From an uncultured Chitinophaga sp. (GTDB taxonomy: Bacteria; Bacteroidota; Bacteroidia; Chitinophagales; Chitinophagaceae), in assembly GCF_937898475.1 (NCBI RefSeq), contig NZ_CALEJS010000037.1, positions 1-64,000 on the forward strand: a stretch of DNA of 64,000 nt, written 5' to 3'. The translations under genes were made by a program, and so were the position numbers. Below the pieces are notes generated by a model. It worked only from the letters and a program-made list of their open reading frames with translations, made no database searches and was not told where the DNA came from. This document shows, one piece after another, positions 16,837-26,104 of the stretch (position 1 is its first letter; the number at the start of each line of letters is the position of its first letter).

Positions 16837-18495
16837 TTAGTATCCTATTAGTTTGCGCAGCCGCCTGTCCTCTCCATAAATATCTTCGTAGAACAGCAGG
16901 CGTTCATCCTGCACATCAGCTGAAAAATAACGGATGTAAATAGGAACGCGGCGGGAGAAATTTACCTGTTTCTTTTCCTGCATCGCCAGCCAGCGTCGCA
17001 CGCTGTCGCGTGTATGACGCAGGGTATCATCCTGTATGAGGTACATGGCCAGGCTATCCCACTCCTGTACCCTCACACAGCCGTGGCTGAGGGCCCGGTA
17101 ATTATTTTTGAACAGGCTGCGGTTATTGGTATCGTGCAGGTATACACTGTATTTATTCACGAAGTTGAACTTCATTATGCCAAGCGAATTATCTACTCCA
17201 TCCATCTGCCGCAGCACATACGGAAAATGTTCCTTGTTCAGTTTAGTCCAGTCTATCGTATAGGGATCTACGGCATTGCCGTGGCGGTCTATCACCTCCA
17301 GGTTCTTGTCTGCCAGGTAATTGATATTCTTCCTGATAGCGGGCAGCATTTCCCTGAACACAATACTGTAGGGTACCCGCCAGTAGGGGAACATCATGAA
17401 ATTGGCCATCCTGGAATTGAGTAAGGGCGTACGCGTACCGGGCGCCCCAACGATCACGCGCGAACGTAATACCACTTCCCCGCTGTCTACCACGGTCAGC
17501 TGGTAGGCGGGTACATTCACCAGTATAAAGCGGTTGGGCAGGGAATCCGGCATTTTACGCCAGCGTTCCAGGTTGAGGGCTATCTGCACCTGCCAATCGT
17601 ACAGGCTGCGGTTCAGCATCTGGCGGGTCTTTTTACCAGCCACGCCATCGGGGTACAGGTTAAACTCCCGCTGAAAGGCCTTGATACCGTCTTTCAAAAG
17701 GCTGGTATCACCGGCCCTGCCGCTGGTATCTACATAGGCGCCCTGTACTAACCTGTTCAGCAACTGCTGTTTAAATGCCGGGGTATCCGTGTAGCTATCG
17801 GGGATGGTATCCCACCGGAGCCCCTGGTATTTTTCACGGAAAGCCAGCAATTGCTGCCTGAGGGTATGGTAAGCGCGGTGCGGCGGCTCCAGCTGCTGCA
17901 GGGTTGCCCGTATGTTCTTTTGCTGCAAGGCCTGTTGCAGCATATTTGCCAGTGTAATATCAGTGAACACGGAGTCTGTACGAAGGGTAATACTATCCCT
18001 TGGGGCCAGGCCAAAATGCAGGTGAGAAGCCATTTTCATGAAAGCGTCAGACAGCATCACATCTACTTTTGCCCAGAGGGCCGCGTCTTTACGGGCATTG
18101 CTGTCTGTTTTGATCTGGTACATGGCAGCGGTCAGCGCTCCGCCGTGATAGCGCTCCGGCAGCAAACCCGCATCCATGGCATGCTGCACCAGGTAAAGCA
18201 TCGTATCGGCATTGCTGCCGGCAACACCCTTTTCAGACCATTGCGGCTCATTTTTCTGCTGTCCGTAAAAGAACTGCAACGCTGCGGAAGCAGCAGGCAC
18301 ACTATCCTCCATCATGCCGTTATTATCCGACATATACGTCAAACGTTCCGCTATATTCTCCGGGATAGCTTCGTGCAGCTCTTTTACATTCTTTACGATC
18401 ACCTGCTGCCTGGGCGGCTTCTTATGCCTGCAGGCCATCATCAGACATACTCCTGCCAATAACCATACATGTTGGGTGATAAACTTACGACTCAT
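16837..18495 (-). CDS. L,D-transpeptidase lipoprotein (YkuD family, YcbB-like)
   Basis: 552 residues. Signal and lipobox (WLLAGVCLMMAC, Cys22) predict a lipoprotein facing the periplasm. A scaffold region (about 50-250) precedes a peptidoglycan-binding domain (LLKDGIKAFQREFNLYPDG, ending KKTRQMLNRSLYDWQ), then the YkuD catalytic domain with SHGCVRV: His471 and nucleophile Cys473. The layout matches YcbB/LdtD, which forms 3-3 cross-links in peptidoglycan or attaches proteins to it. It is a single-gene unit, convergent with icd. Confidence 0.92.
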   Translation of the reverse strand: MSRKFITQHVWLLAGVCLMMACRHKKPPRQQVIVKNVKELHEAIPENIAERLTYMSDNNGMMEDSVPAASAALQFFYGQQKNEPQWSEKGVAGSNADTMLYLVQHAMDAGLLPERYHGGALTAAMYQIKTDSNARKDAALWAKVDVMLSDAFMKMASHLHFGLAPRDSITLRTDSVFTDITLANMLQQALQQKNIRATLQQLEPPHRAYHTLRQQLLAFREKYQGLRWDTIPDSYTDTPAFKQQLLNRLVQGAYVDTSGRAGDTSLLKDGIKAFQREFNLYPDGVAGKKTRQMLNRSLYDWQVQIALNLERWRKMPDSLPNRFILVNVPAYQLTVVDSGEVVLRSRVIVGAPGTRTPLLNSRMANFMMFPYWRVPYSIVFREMLPAIRKNINYLADKNLEVIDRHGNAVDPYTIDWTKLNKEHFPYVLRQMDGVDNSLGIMKFNFVNKYSVYLHDTNNRSLFKNNYRALSHGCVRVQEWDSLAMYLIQDDTLRHTRDSVRRWLAMQEKKQVNFSRRVPIYIRYFSADVQDERLLFYEDIYGEDRRLRKLIGY

Positions 18496-18620
18496 TTAAT
18501 ACCTGTACGCTTGCTGAATAATACAGTGTTTTGCAAATACTGTGCTACTAATTAATCACCACCTGGAGCACACCTTCACAATTCTTAATTATTCATTATT
18601 CATTATTCATTATTAATTGC

Positions 18621-18692
18621 CTAACGGCAACAGTTCCTCTTGGTGAACAGTGATTGTATGAGCCGTAACAGGCCTGTTAATGCGTGCTTCAT
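18621..18692 (-). CDS. Possible 23-residue Cys-Cys micropeptide
   Basis: A 24-codon frame starts 21 bases after the AraC/HMA gene stop, on the same strand. The product begins MKHALTGLLRLIQSLFTK, an amphipathic helix, and ends in a basic tail with adjacent cysteines (RNCCR). Its position behind a metal-binding regulator suggests a metal or redox link. The frame is short enough to be chance; I see no ribosome-binding site or similar sequence elsewhere in the window. Confidence 0.25.
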   Translation of the reverse strand: MKHALTGLLRLIQSLFTKRNCCR

Positions 18693-18713
18693 AATAACCG
18701 GGTTAGTGTCCAA

Positions 18714-19283
18714 TTAAATGGTGTCAAGGGGGCGGCGTTTGTGCTCTTTTAACTGTTTGAACTGGCTGGGTGTAAGGCCGGTCACTTTCTTAAACTGGCC
18801 AGACAAATGTGCTACGCTGCTATAGCCTAACTGCCAGGCAATTTCGCTCAGGTTCAGCTCATCGTAAACAAGCAGTTCCTTTACCCTTTCAATTTTCTGC
18901 CGGATGATATATTGCTCAATCGTGATCTGCTCCAATTCAGAGAACAGGGTACTCAGGTAATGATAATCTTTCTGCAGACGGCTGGCCAGCAGGGTAGAAA
19001 AATTCTCCTTCATTTCATTCAGTGGAGAATGATGAATGGCGGTCACAATAATGTTCTTGACAGCCTCTGCCAGCTGCTGCTTTTTATCGTCTACCAGGGG
19101 CAGACCTTCCTGCTGCAAAGCATTTGCGATCACCTCCAGCCGTGCTGTATCCGGCTGGCGCGCCAGCACCGCCTTACCGAGCTGCACATCCACCACAGAT
19201 GCACCCTCCCTTTCCAACACCGTCCTCACCGTTTTAACACAGCGCGGACAAACCATGTTCCTGATGTGCAATTCAAAACTCAT
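18714..19283 (-). CDS. AraC-type regulator fused to a heavy-metal-associated domain
   Basis: 189 residues. Residues 1-70 resemble an HMA ferredoxin-like fold (MSFELHIRNMVCPRCVKTV), with the metal-binding pair Cys12-X2-Cys15. The C-terminal half is an AraC helix-turn-helix pair: VKELLVYDELNLSEIAWQLGYSSVAHLSGQFKKVTGLTPSQFKQL. I infer that Cu+, Zn2+ or a related thiophilic metal is sensed directly by the fused domain. No efflux pump, chaperone or P-type ATPase gene is adjacent, so its target is elsewhere or is the small frame downstream. AT-rich repeats flank the gene on both sides. Confidence 0.85.
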   Translation of the reverse strand: MSFELHIRNMVCPRCVKTVRTVLEREGASVVDVQLGKAVLARQPDTARLEVIANALQQEGLPLVDDKKQQLAEAVKNIIVTAIHHSPLNEMKENFSTLLASRLQKDYHYLSTLFSELEQITIEQYIIRQKIERVKELLVYDELNLSEIAWQLGYSSVAHLSGQFKKVTGLTPSQFKQLKEHKRRPLDTI

Positions 19284-19373
19284 CTGTAAAATTAAGCATT
19301 AACAATTAATAATTAATACTGCCTGTTATGCAGGCGTATGGCAGGGACACTTCCTTAATTATTAATTATTAAT

Positions 19374-19604
19374 TCACGCCAGCTGCGCTGGCTTGGCGCA
19401 CTCCTGTATCCGGTCCGCCAAATCCAGTAGTAGGGATATATTCATGCCCATACCGCCGGCTACCTCGGGGCGCAGGTAACCATCCAGGTCAGGCTCGTAG
19501 TAAACGTCCATTCCGTTTACGTTCACCCTGTAGCGTTGTGTATGTCCATTCAGCAGCTGAACATCGTACCTGTTTGCGTTCAGCTTAATCGTAAATGCCT
19601 TCAT
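19374..19604 (-). CDS. Small hypothetical protein
   Basis: 76 residues from ATG 19604 (MKAFTIKLNANRYDVQLLNGHTQ); an upstream in-frame start at 19628 adds eight residues of weak quality. A beta-strand-rich first half (RYRVNVNGMDVYYEPDLDGYLRPE) and an amphipathic C-terminal helix (LLLDLADRIQECA) suggest a compact folded domain. No family recognised. AT-rich repeat words (19295-19373) follow its stop. Confidence 0.5.
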   Translation of the reverse strand: MKAFTIKLNANRYDVQLLNGHTQRYRVNVNGMDVYYEPDLDGYLRPEVAGGMGMNISLLLDLADRIQECAKPAQLA

Positions 19605-19782
19605 GTTATAGAATTTTGCTTTAACCACTTCTTACAAAAATCTAAACAAAAGTTACGCCATTCGGCGTAGATAACAAGCGAAAAAAGCATCATGAACCAT
19701 TCAGGCTCAGCCAGTAGTGACACGAGGGAAGTAAGCTTCGCGAACGTATTAACAACTAACAGATAACAACTATAAACTTTTT

Positions 19783-21768
19783 TTAATTCACAAACCACCA
19801 CCTGAAACCTACCCGCAGGCCAAAACTGTTATTGGGGTAGAGCGGTGCCAGGTAGTTATTGGTTTTCAGGAAGGTATTGAGATTTTCTGCCCGTATGTAG
19901 GAAGAAAGCGATTTAATACGGAAATGCAGGAAACCGGTCACATCGGGCAGGTTATAGGCTATCCGTTGTGTACGCTGATACACAAACTGGCCGGGAAGTG
20001 GAGAATAGTCGTCCGCATAGTAATCGGTATTGTACTTTCCTTCCAGGCCCACCATCAGGTTCAGGTTATTGAATATGCGGTTCTCGTAGGCAATACGGTG
20101 ACGTGTCCAGAAGGTGGGCACATTCACCGGGCCGTTACCATGCACCTGCTGAAAAGCGATGTCCGCATACCAGTTCCAGTGCTTTACCTTGAAATGCTTG
20201 CTGAAAATGACCTCCAGCACGTTAAAAATGCCGGTAGACTGGGCACTGTGCATGTAGTCGCTGAAATAGGTGTAATTGCTGTAGATATAGTAATTAGCTA
20301 CCAGGTTGTACCGCAGCTGTTTATTATCTGCCGCAAACTGCAGCTGGGTAATATTTTCTTTTGCCAGGTCGGTATTATACCAGCTGTCGCGGCTGTAGCT
20401 GAAGAACCGGTATACAAAAGAGGGCTCCCGGTTCACATTGCGGAACATCAGGCTGACGTTGCCCAGGGTTGGGTTCAGGTAGCGGCTCAGCATACCGCTC
20501 ACGCTATAATCCCCGATGTTGCGGCCCAGCACATAGAACTCGCCTTTGGCAGAAAAGTCCCAGAGATCATTCTTCGTTTTATTGCGGTACTCTCCGTGCA
20601 GGGCCAGGTTATTGAACTGCAGGCGGGCATCATCCAGTAAATCGCCCTGGGTATGATCAAAGCGGGCGCCCACAGAAATAAAGTGGGCCAGGTTGCCCCT
20701 TACGGGAAACTGTACCAGTGACAGGTCGTTGGAGAGGGTGCGCCAGCGCTGATTGGCCCGGATGGTATCGCCTGCCCCACGGTAAACAATATCATAATGC
20801 CGGGTGTAATAGAAGGTATCCGGGTCATTATCCACAAAACCGAAGCTGTTTGCCTGTGAGCGGAAGGTATATTGTACCCTGAACACCGGATCGAACTTGT
20901 AGTACTGGGTGGTATCGTTCACTTTAACGGTATCGCCTTTGCCCCAGTCATACTGCTGCATCAGCTGTATGCCGCGCATGGCGTACTGAGATTTTACGGC
21001 GATGGTGGTACCGAAGAATGCGTAGGTAGGCACATCTGTATTGCCCAGGTTCACATCCAGGGTCCTTCTCTCGCTGTAGTCGCTGTTATTGAGCTGCTCG
21101 GGCCTCCGCAGGCCGCCGTTCTCGCCCCCGTTGAGCTTATTGTAATAATAGCTGAAATAGGTATGGGCGCGTTTATTTTTACTCTGGTAGTTAGCGGTTA
21201 CCCGGTAACTGTCATGGTTGGTGTTCTGGGTACGGAAATAGCCGGGCGCATTGATCTTGCGATAATCAAAAGAAAAGTTGAAGTTCTCATTACGGTTCTG
21301 GGTATGCGATACCCCGATCACCTGCTCCTGCTTGGGCCCTATCAGGTATTGCAGTTCTGAATACGGGCGGGTGGTATTATAGTAACGGGCATTCTCATGG
21401 TTGAAGGTATAAATATCGTAGGCATGAAAACCTTCATCAAAGCCAGCCTGCATACGCGGACTAAAAATAATATTGCGGGCGGCCGAGCCGGTATTACCCA
21501 GGGTGGTATAGTTGGCAGGAATGCGCAGGTAGTTATTATAGAAATCAGCTACGGAAGAATCCAGGTGATGCTCTACCGGGTCTCCCTGGTAATAATATTT
21601 AAGGGTGATGGTATCTGGCCCGAGGTTGCGCTGCGAGGTATCCCGCTGCAAACGGCCGCCACCACCGCCAAAGTTACCGAAACTGCCTGTATTGAACTGC
21701 GCCATGGCCTGGCTGCCAATCATTACCAGCACACCCAGCATGATGAAAAAATGCCTCATTTGATTCAT
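19783..21768 (-). CDS. Putative outer-membrane porin (Porin_10 type)
   Basis: 661 residues. Signal peptide of about 23 residues (MRHFFIMLGVLVMIGSQAMAQ), then a Gly-rich turn (GNFGGGGGRLQRD) and a long run of alternating hydrophobic strands typical of a beta-barrel. The final residues FRWWFVN end in an aromatic-rich strand as expected for insertion by the BAM complex. The DTITLKYYYQGDP opening of the mature protein resembles Bacteroidota putative porins. Substrate unknown. It lies 78 bases after punA on the same strand, separated by a perfect hairpin. Confidence 0.75.
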   Translation of the reverse strand: MNQMRHFFIMLGVLVMIGSQAMAQFNTGSFGNFGGGGGRLQRDTSQRNLGPDTITLKYYYQGDPVEHHLDSSVADFYNNYLRIPANYTTLGNTGSAARNIIFSPRMQAGFDEGFHAYDIYTFNHENARYYNTTRPYSELQYLIGPKQEQVIGVSHTQNRNENFNFSFDYRKINAPGYFRTQNTNHDSYRVTANYQSKNKRAHTYFSYYYNKLNGGENGGLRRPEQLNNSDYSERRTLDVNLGNTDVPTYAFFGTTIAVKSQYAMRGIQLMQQYDWGKGDTVKVNDTTQYYKFDPVFRVQYTFRSQANSFGFVDNDPDTFYYTRHYDIVYRGAGDTIRANQRWRTLSNDLSLVQFPVRGNLAHFISVGARFDHTQGDLLDDARLQFNNLALHGEYRNKTKNDLWDFSAKGEFYVLGRNIGDYSVSGMLSRYLNPTLGNVSLMFRNVNREPSFVYRFFSYSRDSWYNTDLAKENITQLQFAADNKQLRYNLVANYYIYSNYTYFSDYMHSAQSTGIFNVLEVIFSKHFKVKHWNWYADIAFQQVHGNGPVNVPTFWTRHRIAYENRIFNNLNLMVGLEGKYNTDYYADDYSPLPGQFVYQRTQRIAYNLPDVTGFLHFRIKSLSSYIRAENLNTFLKTNNYLAPLYPNNSFGLRVGFRWWFVN

Positions 21769-21777
21769 ACTGCTATT

Positions 21778-21841
21778 AGCTATTGGCTTTTAGCGGCTAG
21801 CTACCGGCCTTTAGTGCATGTACCGCTAAAAGCCAATAGCT
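21778..21841. repeat. Perfect 19-bp inverted repeat (GCTATTGGCTTTTAGC type)
   Basis: AGCTATTGGCTTTTAGCGG (21778-21796) is the exact reverse complement of 21823-21841, with a 26-base loop. It lies between two same-strand genes, five bases after the punA stop. No T-run follows on the minus strand. The same words occur at 35434-35628 and 51002-51032. Confidence 0.85.
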
Positions 21842-21846
21842 AAATG

Positions 21847-22668
21847 CTAAATGCTTTCTATCAATTCCCTGAAAATATGTGTTAATTTAGGTTCAGCTGC
21901 GCTGGCGGCCTGCAGCACTTCTTCGTGGGTGATCACATTTTCCTCTTCCCGTATGCCGATGTCCGTTATCACGCTCATGGCAAATACTTTTAACCCCGCA
22001 TGAACGGCTACGATCACTTCGGGCACGGTGCTCATGCCTACGGCGTCGCCGCCGATGATGTGCATGAATTTGTATTCCGCCCGGGTTTCAAAGGTAGGTC
22101 CCTGTACGCCTACATATACGCCAGTATGCACGGCTATATTGGCGGCAGCGGCAATTTCCCCTGCCTTCGCTATGAGGGCTTTGGAATAGGGCTCGCTCAT
22201 ATCCGGGAAGCGGGGCCCCAGCCTGTCATCATTGGGCCCGCGCAGGGGGTGCTCGGGCTGTAAATTGATATGGTCGCGGATGATCATCAGGTCGCCCACG
22301 CTGAAAGCGGCGTTCATCCCCCCGGCTGCATTTGAAATGAGCAGGGTTTCAATGCCCAGTGCCTTCATCACCCGGATGGGAAAGGTCACCTGCTGCATGG
22401 AGAAGCCTTCATAGTAGTGAAAGCGTCCTGCCATCGCCACCACAGGGCGGCCCTTCATGGTGCCCAATATCAGCCGGCCATGATGCCCCTCTACCGTAGA
22501 CACCGGGAAATGGGGAATATCCCCATAAGGGATCTCTGTGCGGTCAGCAATATCGCTTACCAGGCCGCCTAAACCGCTGCCCAGTATGATGCCTGCCACC
22601 GGCCGGATGCCGGAACGGCTGCTGATGTAATCAGTGGCATCCGCTATTTTCTTTAATAAGTCGCTCAT
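21847..22668 (-). CDS. punA: Purine-nucleoside phosphorylase
   Basis: 273 residues; phosphorolysis of purine (deoxy)nucleosides to base and (deoxy)ribose-1-phosphate in purine salvage. The trimeric PNP signature is clear: GIILGSGLGGL near residue 27, HFPVSTVEGHHGRL (phosphate and ribose contacts), AGRFHYYEG, LISNAAGGMN, and VGVQGPTFETRAEY with GGDAVGMSTVPEVIVA. Length is normal. A good -7 element lies about 120 bases upstream, leaving a long 5' leader full of CAACTGACAACC-type words. Confidence 0.95.
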   Translation of the reverse strand: MSDLLKKIADATDYISSRSGIRPVAGIILGSGLGGLVSDIADRTEIPYGDIPHFPVSTVEGHHGRLILGTMKGRPVVAMAGRFHYYEGFSMQQVTFPIRVMKALGIETLLISNAAGGMNAAFSVGDLMIIRDHINLQPEHPLRGPNDDRLGPRFPDMSEPYSKALIAKAGEIAAAANIAVHTGVYVGVQGPTFETRAEYKFMHIIGGDAVGMSTVPEVIVAVHAGLKVFAMSVITDIGIREEENVITHEEVLQAASAAEPKLTHIFRELIESI

Positions 22669-22786
22669 TGATAGAAAAAGTTGTTAGTTATTAGTACCTC
22701 ATTGTCAGTGATCTTTGCGCATAGCAACTTTCATACAAATCACTGACAACCTGCAACTGACAACCGGCAACTGTTTTTTGTTCGCG

Positions 22787-22794
22787 CAAAGTTA
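22787..22794 (-). promoter_or_regulatory. Bacteroidota -7 element for punA
   Basis: TAACTTTG on the minus strand fits TAnnTTTG. It predicts a leader of roughly 110 bases containing the CAACTGACAACCGGCAACTG words at 22743-22773. Confidence 0.4.
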
Positions 22795-22869
22795 TTTTTA
22801 AATTCACAAACCCTGTGGTTTTATATTTAAACATTAATGACCTATTTTAGCGGTCAAATTTTTTGACTG

Positions 22870-24084
22870 ATGAATTTACATGAATACCAGGCGAAAGAAC
22901 TGTTAAAAAAATATAACGTACCGGTACAGGAAGGAATTCCGGTGGATACTCCCGAAGCTGCCGCTGAAGCGTACAAACAGCTGAAAGTGCAGTTCGGTAA
23001 TGAATTTGCGGTGGTGAAAGCCCAGATCCATGCGGGTGGCCGCGGTAAGGGAAAGATCCGCGGTACGGAGCAGAACGGCGTAAAGGTAGGCAAGAATGCA
23101 GAAGACGTAAAGACCATTGCCGGTAATATATTAGGCGGTGTGCTGGTGACCATACAAACAGGTCCTGCCGGTAAGCTTGTAAATAAAGTGCTGGTGGCAC
23201 AGGATGTATACTATCCCGGCCCCAACCCTGTCAAGGAATTGTACCTGTCTATCCTGCTGGATCGTGCCAAGGGCCAGAATGTGATCATCTACTCCACAGA
23301 GGGCGGTATGGACATTGAAGAAGTGGCACACAAAACCCCTGACAAGATATTCAAGGAGTGGGTATTCCCCGGCGGACCGCTGCAGCCCTTCCAGGCCAGG
23401 AAGATCGCTTTCAACTTTGGCCTGAGCGGTGAAGCGTTCAAGAACATGGTGAAATTTGTGACCAACCTGTATAATGCATACGTTGGACTGGATGCCAGCC
23501 AGGTGGAGATCAACCCCCTGTTCAAAACTTCTGACGAAAAGATCATTGCAGTAGACTGTAAGATGATCCTCGATGATAACGCCCTGATGCGCCACCCTGA
23601 CCTGGAAGCGCTGCGCGACATCACCGAAGAAGATCCTACAGAGGTAGAAGCAGGCAAATACAACCTGAACTTTGTTAAACTGGACGGTAACGTGGGCTGT
23701 ATGGTGAACGGCGCCGGCCTGGCCATGGCAACCATGGATATGATCAAACTGAGCGGCGGCGAGCCTGCCAACTTCCTGGACGTAGGCGGTACTGCCAATG
23801 CCCAGACCGTAGAAGCCGGTTTCCGCATCATCCTGAAAGATCCGAAAGTAAAGGCTATCCTGATCAATATCTTTGGCGGTATTGTTCGTTGCGACCGTGT
23901 AGCCCAGGGCGTGATCGATGCTTACCAGTCTATCGGCAACATCAACGTACCGATCATCGTCCGCCTGCAGGGTACCAACGCAGAAGAAGCTAAAAAGCTG
24001 ATCGAGGAAAGCGGCCTGAAAGTACAGTCTGCCATCCTGCTGAGCGAAGCCGCTGCACTGGTGAACAAGGCAGTAAGCGCGTAA
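22870..24084 (+). CDS. sucC: Succinyl-CoA synthetase beta subunit (ADP-forming)
   Basis: 404 residues; with SucD it converts succinyl-CoA to succinate with substrate-level ATP formation. ATP-grasp domain at the N-terminus (MNLHEYQAKELLKKYNVPV, QIHAGGRGKGKIRG), then the metal and phosphate loops (EINPLF; DGNVGCMVNGAGLAMATMD) and the C-terminal ligase domain (FLDVGGTA, ILINIFGGIVRCDRVAQG). sucD is not adjacent: a strong terminator follows directly, so the alpha subunit is encoded elsewhere. Divergent from punA. Confidence 0.96.
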   Translation: MNLHEYQAKELLKKYNVPVQEGIPVDTPEAAAEAYKQLKVQFGNEFAVVKAQIHAGGRGKGKIRGTEQNGVKVGKNAEDVKTIAGNILGGVLVTIQTGPAGKLVNKVLVAQDVYYPGPNPVKELYLSILLDRAKGQNVIIYSTEGGMDIEEVAHKTPDKIFKEWVFPGGPLQPFQARKIAFNFGLSGEAFKNMVKFVTNLYNAYVGLDASQVEINPLFKTSDEKIIAVDCKMILDDNALMRHPDLEALRDITEEDPTEVEAGKYNLNFVKLDGNVGCMVNGAGLAMATMDMIKLSGGEPANFLDVGGTANAQTVEAGFRIILKDPKVKAILINIFGGIVRCDRVAQGVIDAYQSIGNINVPIIVRLQGTNAEEAKKLIEESGLKVQSAILLSEAAALVNKAVSA

Positions 24085-24113
24085 ACAAGCTGTCAGCATA
24101 AGATATATGCGGA

Positions 24114-24140
24114 GGGCGTATCAAACTTTTTGATACGCCC
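24114..24140 (+). terminator. Intrinsic terminator after sucC
   Basis: GGGCGTATCAAA (24114-24125) pairs exactly with TTTGATACGCCC (24129-24140) around a three-base loop, followed by TTTGTTATT. Confidence 0.85.
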
Positions 24141-24287
24141 TTTGTTATTATAGACAGGCCTTCCCCGGCTGCTGTTCGTGTAAATACAGGCATTCCTTCC
24201 ATGTACCCCCGCTCATTCCCGGGATACACCCGGGGATATTGTATAGATAACATATCGATATCGTACCCCTTAAAGAGCTACAATATC

Positions 24288-24320
24288 GCTACTATATGGC
24301 TACTATATGGCTACTATATC
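24288..24320. repeat. Three 11-base direct repeats
   Basis: GCTACTATATG occurs three times in a row (the last ends in C) in the 368-base gap between sucC and the DUF4407 gene. The gap also holds CCCGGGATACACCCGGGGATA, an inverted CCCGG pair. No function assigned. Confidence 0.7.
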
Positions 24321-24452
24321 CCCGGAGATTTACCGGATCCGGATAGGGTTTTACTGCTGAATGCATCGAATATTGTACCTTCGTTGTCCATCCTTCATAT
24401 ATACCCTGCTTCTGTGGGGAGCAGACTTATTTTCTACATCAAAGTCTGAGTA

Positions 24453-25463
24453 ATGCAACGTTTACGATCTTTCTTTTTATTCTGCTCGGGGGCGCATGTG
24501 CCTTTATTAAAGCGGGCGCCAACGGAAACCAACAAATACGGCGGTATCGGGGGCACTATTTTCTTTACCGGCCTGCTGGCCGCCATATCGGGCGGCTATG
24601 CGCTGTGGACGGTTTTTAATGAGCTGTGGGCCGCGCTGCTGTTCGGGCTGATCTGGGGCCCGATGATCTTTAACCTGGACCGTTATATTGTATCCAGCAT
24701 GAAAAAGCGGGATCGCTTACTGCAGGAGGCCGGGATGGCTACCCCCCGCCTGGTGCTGGCGGTGCTCATCGCCATCGTAATATCCAAACCGCTGGAACTG
24801 CAGGTGTTCAACAAGGAGATCAAAGCCGAGCTGGTGACGATGGAACAGCAAATGTACAAAACGCAGGAAGACAAAGTTAAAGAACGCTACCAAACCCGTA
24901 TCAACGAACTGAATACCGCCATTGCCAGGCTGAATGCCGGTATACAGGAGCAGGCCGCCCGGCGGGATACCCTGGCCCTGATTGCCCAGCAGGAGGCAGA
25001 TGGTACCGGCGGCTCCATGAGGCGGAACCTGGGCCCTATCTACAAGGCCAAGAAAGCAGATGCCGACCGGGCAGCCGAAGAGCTGCGCGCCACTTCTGAA
25101 CAAAACCAGCAGCTCATCAGCCAGCACCGCCGGGAACTGCAATCCATTGACTCGTCCATGAAGGCCGACCTGCCTGCAGCGGGCCGCAGCCGGCTGGACG
25201 GACTGGCCTCCCGCCTGGATGCGCTGGGCCGCCTTACAGACCGCAGCACGCCCATACGCTGGGCCAACTGGTTCATTATCCTGCTGTTCATTGCCATAGA
25301 ATGCGCACCGGTATTTGTAAAGCTGATCTCTCCCCGGGGGCCCTATGACGATCTGCTGCAGGAGCACGAGCATGCCTTTGAGATACACCGCAAACAAAAG
25401 ATAACGCTACGGGAAATGGCCTACGAAAAACGGATTGCCGAGGCCAGGGTGGTGACAGAATAA
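24453..25463 (+). CDS. DUF4407 membrane protein
   Basis: 336 residues. Helices near 35-60 and 62-80 (GTIFFTGLLAAISGGYALW; LFGLIWGPMIFNLDRYIVSS), a third near 100-115, a long charged coiled coil (about 125-250, rich in Glu, Gln and Arg), and a last helix (WFIILLFIAIECAPVFVKLI) with a basic tail. The arrangement is that of DUF4407 proteins, whose role is unknown. The coiled coil should lie on one side of the membrane and may mediate oligomerisation. Tail to tail with the SprT-like gene. Confidence 0.8.
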   Translation: MQRLRSFFLFCSGAHVPLLKRAPTETNKYGGIGGTIFFTGLLAAISGGYALWTVFNELWAALLFGLIWGPMIFNLDRYIVSSMKKRDRLLQEAGMATPRLVLAVLIAIVISKPLELQVFNKEIKAELVTMEQQMYKTQEDKVKERYQTRINELNTAIARLNAGIQEQAARRDTLALIAQQEADGTGGSMRRNLGPIYKAKKADADRAAEELRATSEQNQQLISQHRRELQSIDSSMKADLPAAGRSRLDGLASRLDALGRLTDRSTPIRWANWFIILLFIAIECAPVFVKLISPRGPYDDLLQEHEHAFEIHRKQKITLREMAYEKRIAEARVVTE

Positions 25464-25479
25464 CAAACCTCGGACAATT

Positions 25480-26097
25480 TCAACTGGCCAGCTCCACTTC
25501 ATATATCGGGCTGAAAAGATAGATACGGTTGGTGGCTACTTCTTCACAGCGGTAGCGTTTACGTATTTTCTCTCCTTTTCTGAAGATGCGGCCGTCTTTG
25601 GTGCGGAAAAGCTGGTGCAGGGGGATCTGCTCAACGAAGAAATGATTTTCTTTACGTTTGTCGTACCGTTTAAGGGTGCGCATCAGGTTATCATCTGCAC
25701 AGGAGCTGGCGGCCGGGTTTTGGATGCTCTGGCGTACGACATCTTCCACGTCCGGGGGCAGGAAGCCTTTGCCTACGAACTGCTTTAATATTTTGGAGAA
25801 CTCGCCTTTCCACTCTTTACCATGAGAGGCTACCCGGTTGCCATAATGAATAAAAGTAACGAGGTGGGCTATTTCATGGAGGAGGGTGATGAGGAAAGCG
25901 TATTTATTCAGGTTGCCGTTCACACTGATGCGGTGGCCGCCCTTGCGGTCAGGGTGGCGATAGTCGCCCAGGATGCTCTGGCGCTCCCGGGTAAGGGTGA
26001 GATGCACTTTATACTCAACAATGTAGGCCATTACCTGCTCAAAAGTGCCATCAGGCAGGTAGGCTGCTAATGCATGTAAAGGCGCTTCCTGCTTCAC
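25480..26097 (-). CDS. SprT-like zinc metalloprotease domain protein
   Basis: 205 residues. The SprT-like core has the zinc motif HEIAH (His74, Glu75, His78) and a third ligand at SHGKEWK (His92). Eukaryotic Spartan relatives cleave DNA-protein cross-links; in bacteria the function is unproven. Downstream of the core, RTLKRYDKRKENHFFVEQI and GRIFRKGEKIRKRYRCEE form a basic tail that could contact nucleic acid. It follows the AtpI-like genes by seven bases on the same strand and may be co-transcribed. Confidence 0.82.
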   Translation of the reverse strand: MKQEAPLHALAAYLPDGTFEQVMAYIVEYKVHLTLTRERQSILGDYRHPDRKGGHRISVNGNLNKYAFLITLLHEIAHLVTFIHYGNRVASHGKEWKGEFSKILKQFVGKGFLPPDVEDVVRQSIQNPAASSCADDNLMRTLKRYDKRKENHFFVEQIPLHQLFRTKDGRIFRKGEKIRKRYRCEEVATNRIYLFSPIYEVELAS

Positions 26098-26104
26098 AAC
26101 CGGT

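Noticed and set aside
19601..19801. 66-codon minus-strand frame across the gap before the small hypothetical gene
   Set aside because: Overlaps both neighbours and has no coding character.
23131..24099. 322-codon open frame opposite sucC
   Set aside because: Antisense to sucC over nearly its whole length; composition (Val, His, Gln rich) is that of a shadow frame.
24288..24320. CRISPR-like repeats after sucC
   Set aside because: The 11-base units are contiguous, without spacers.
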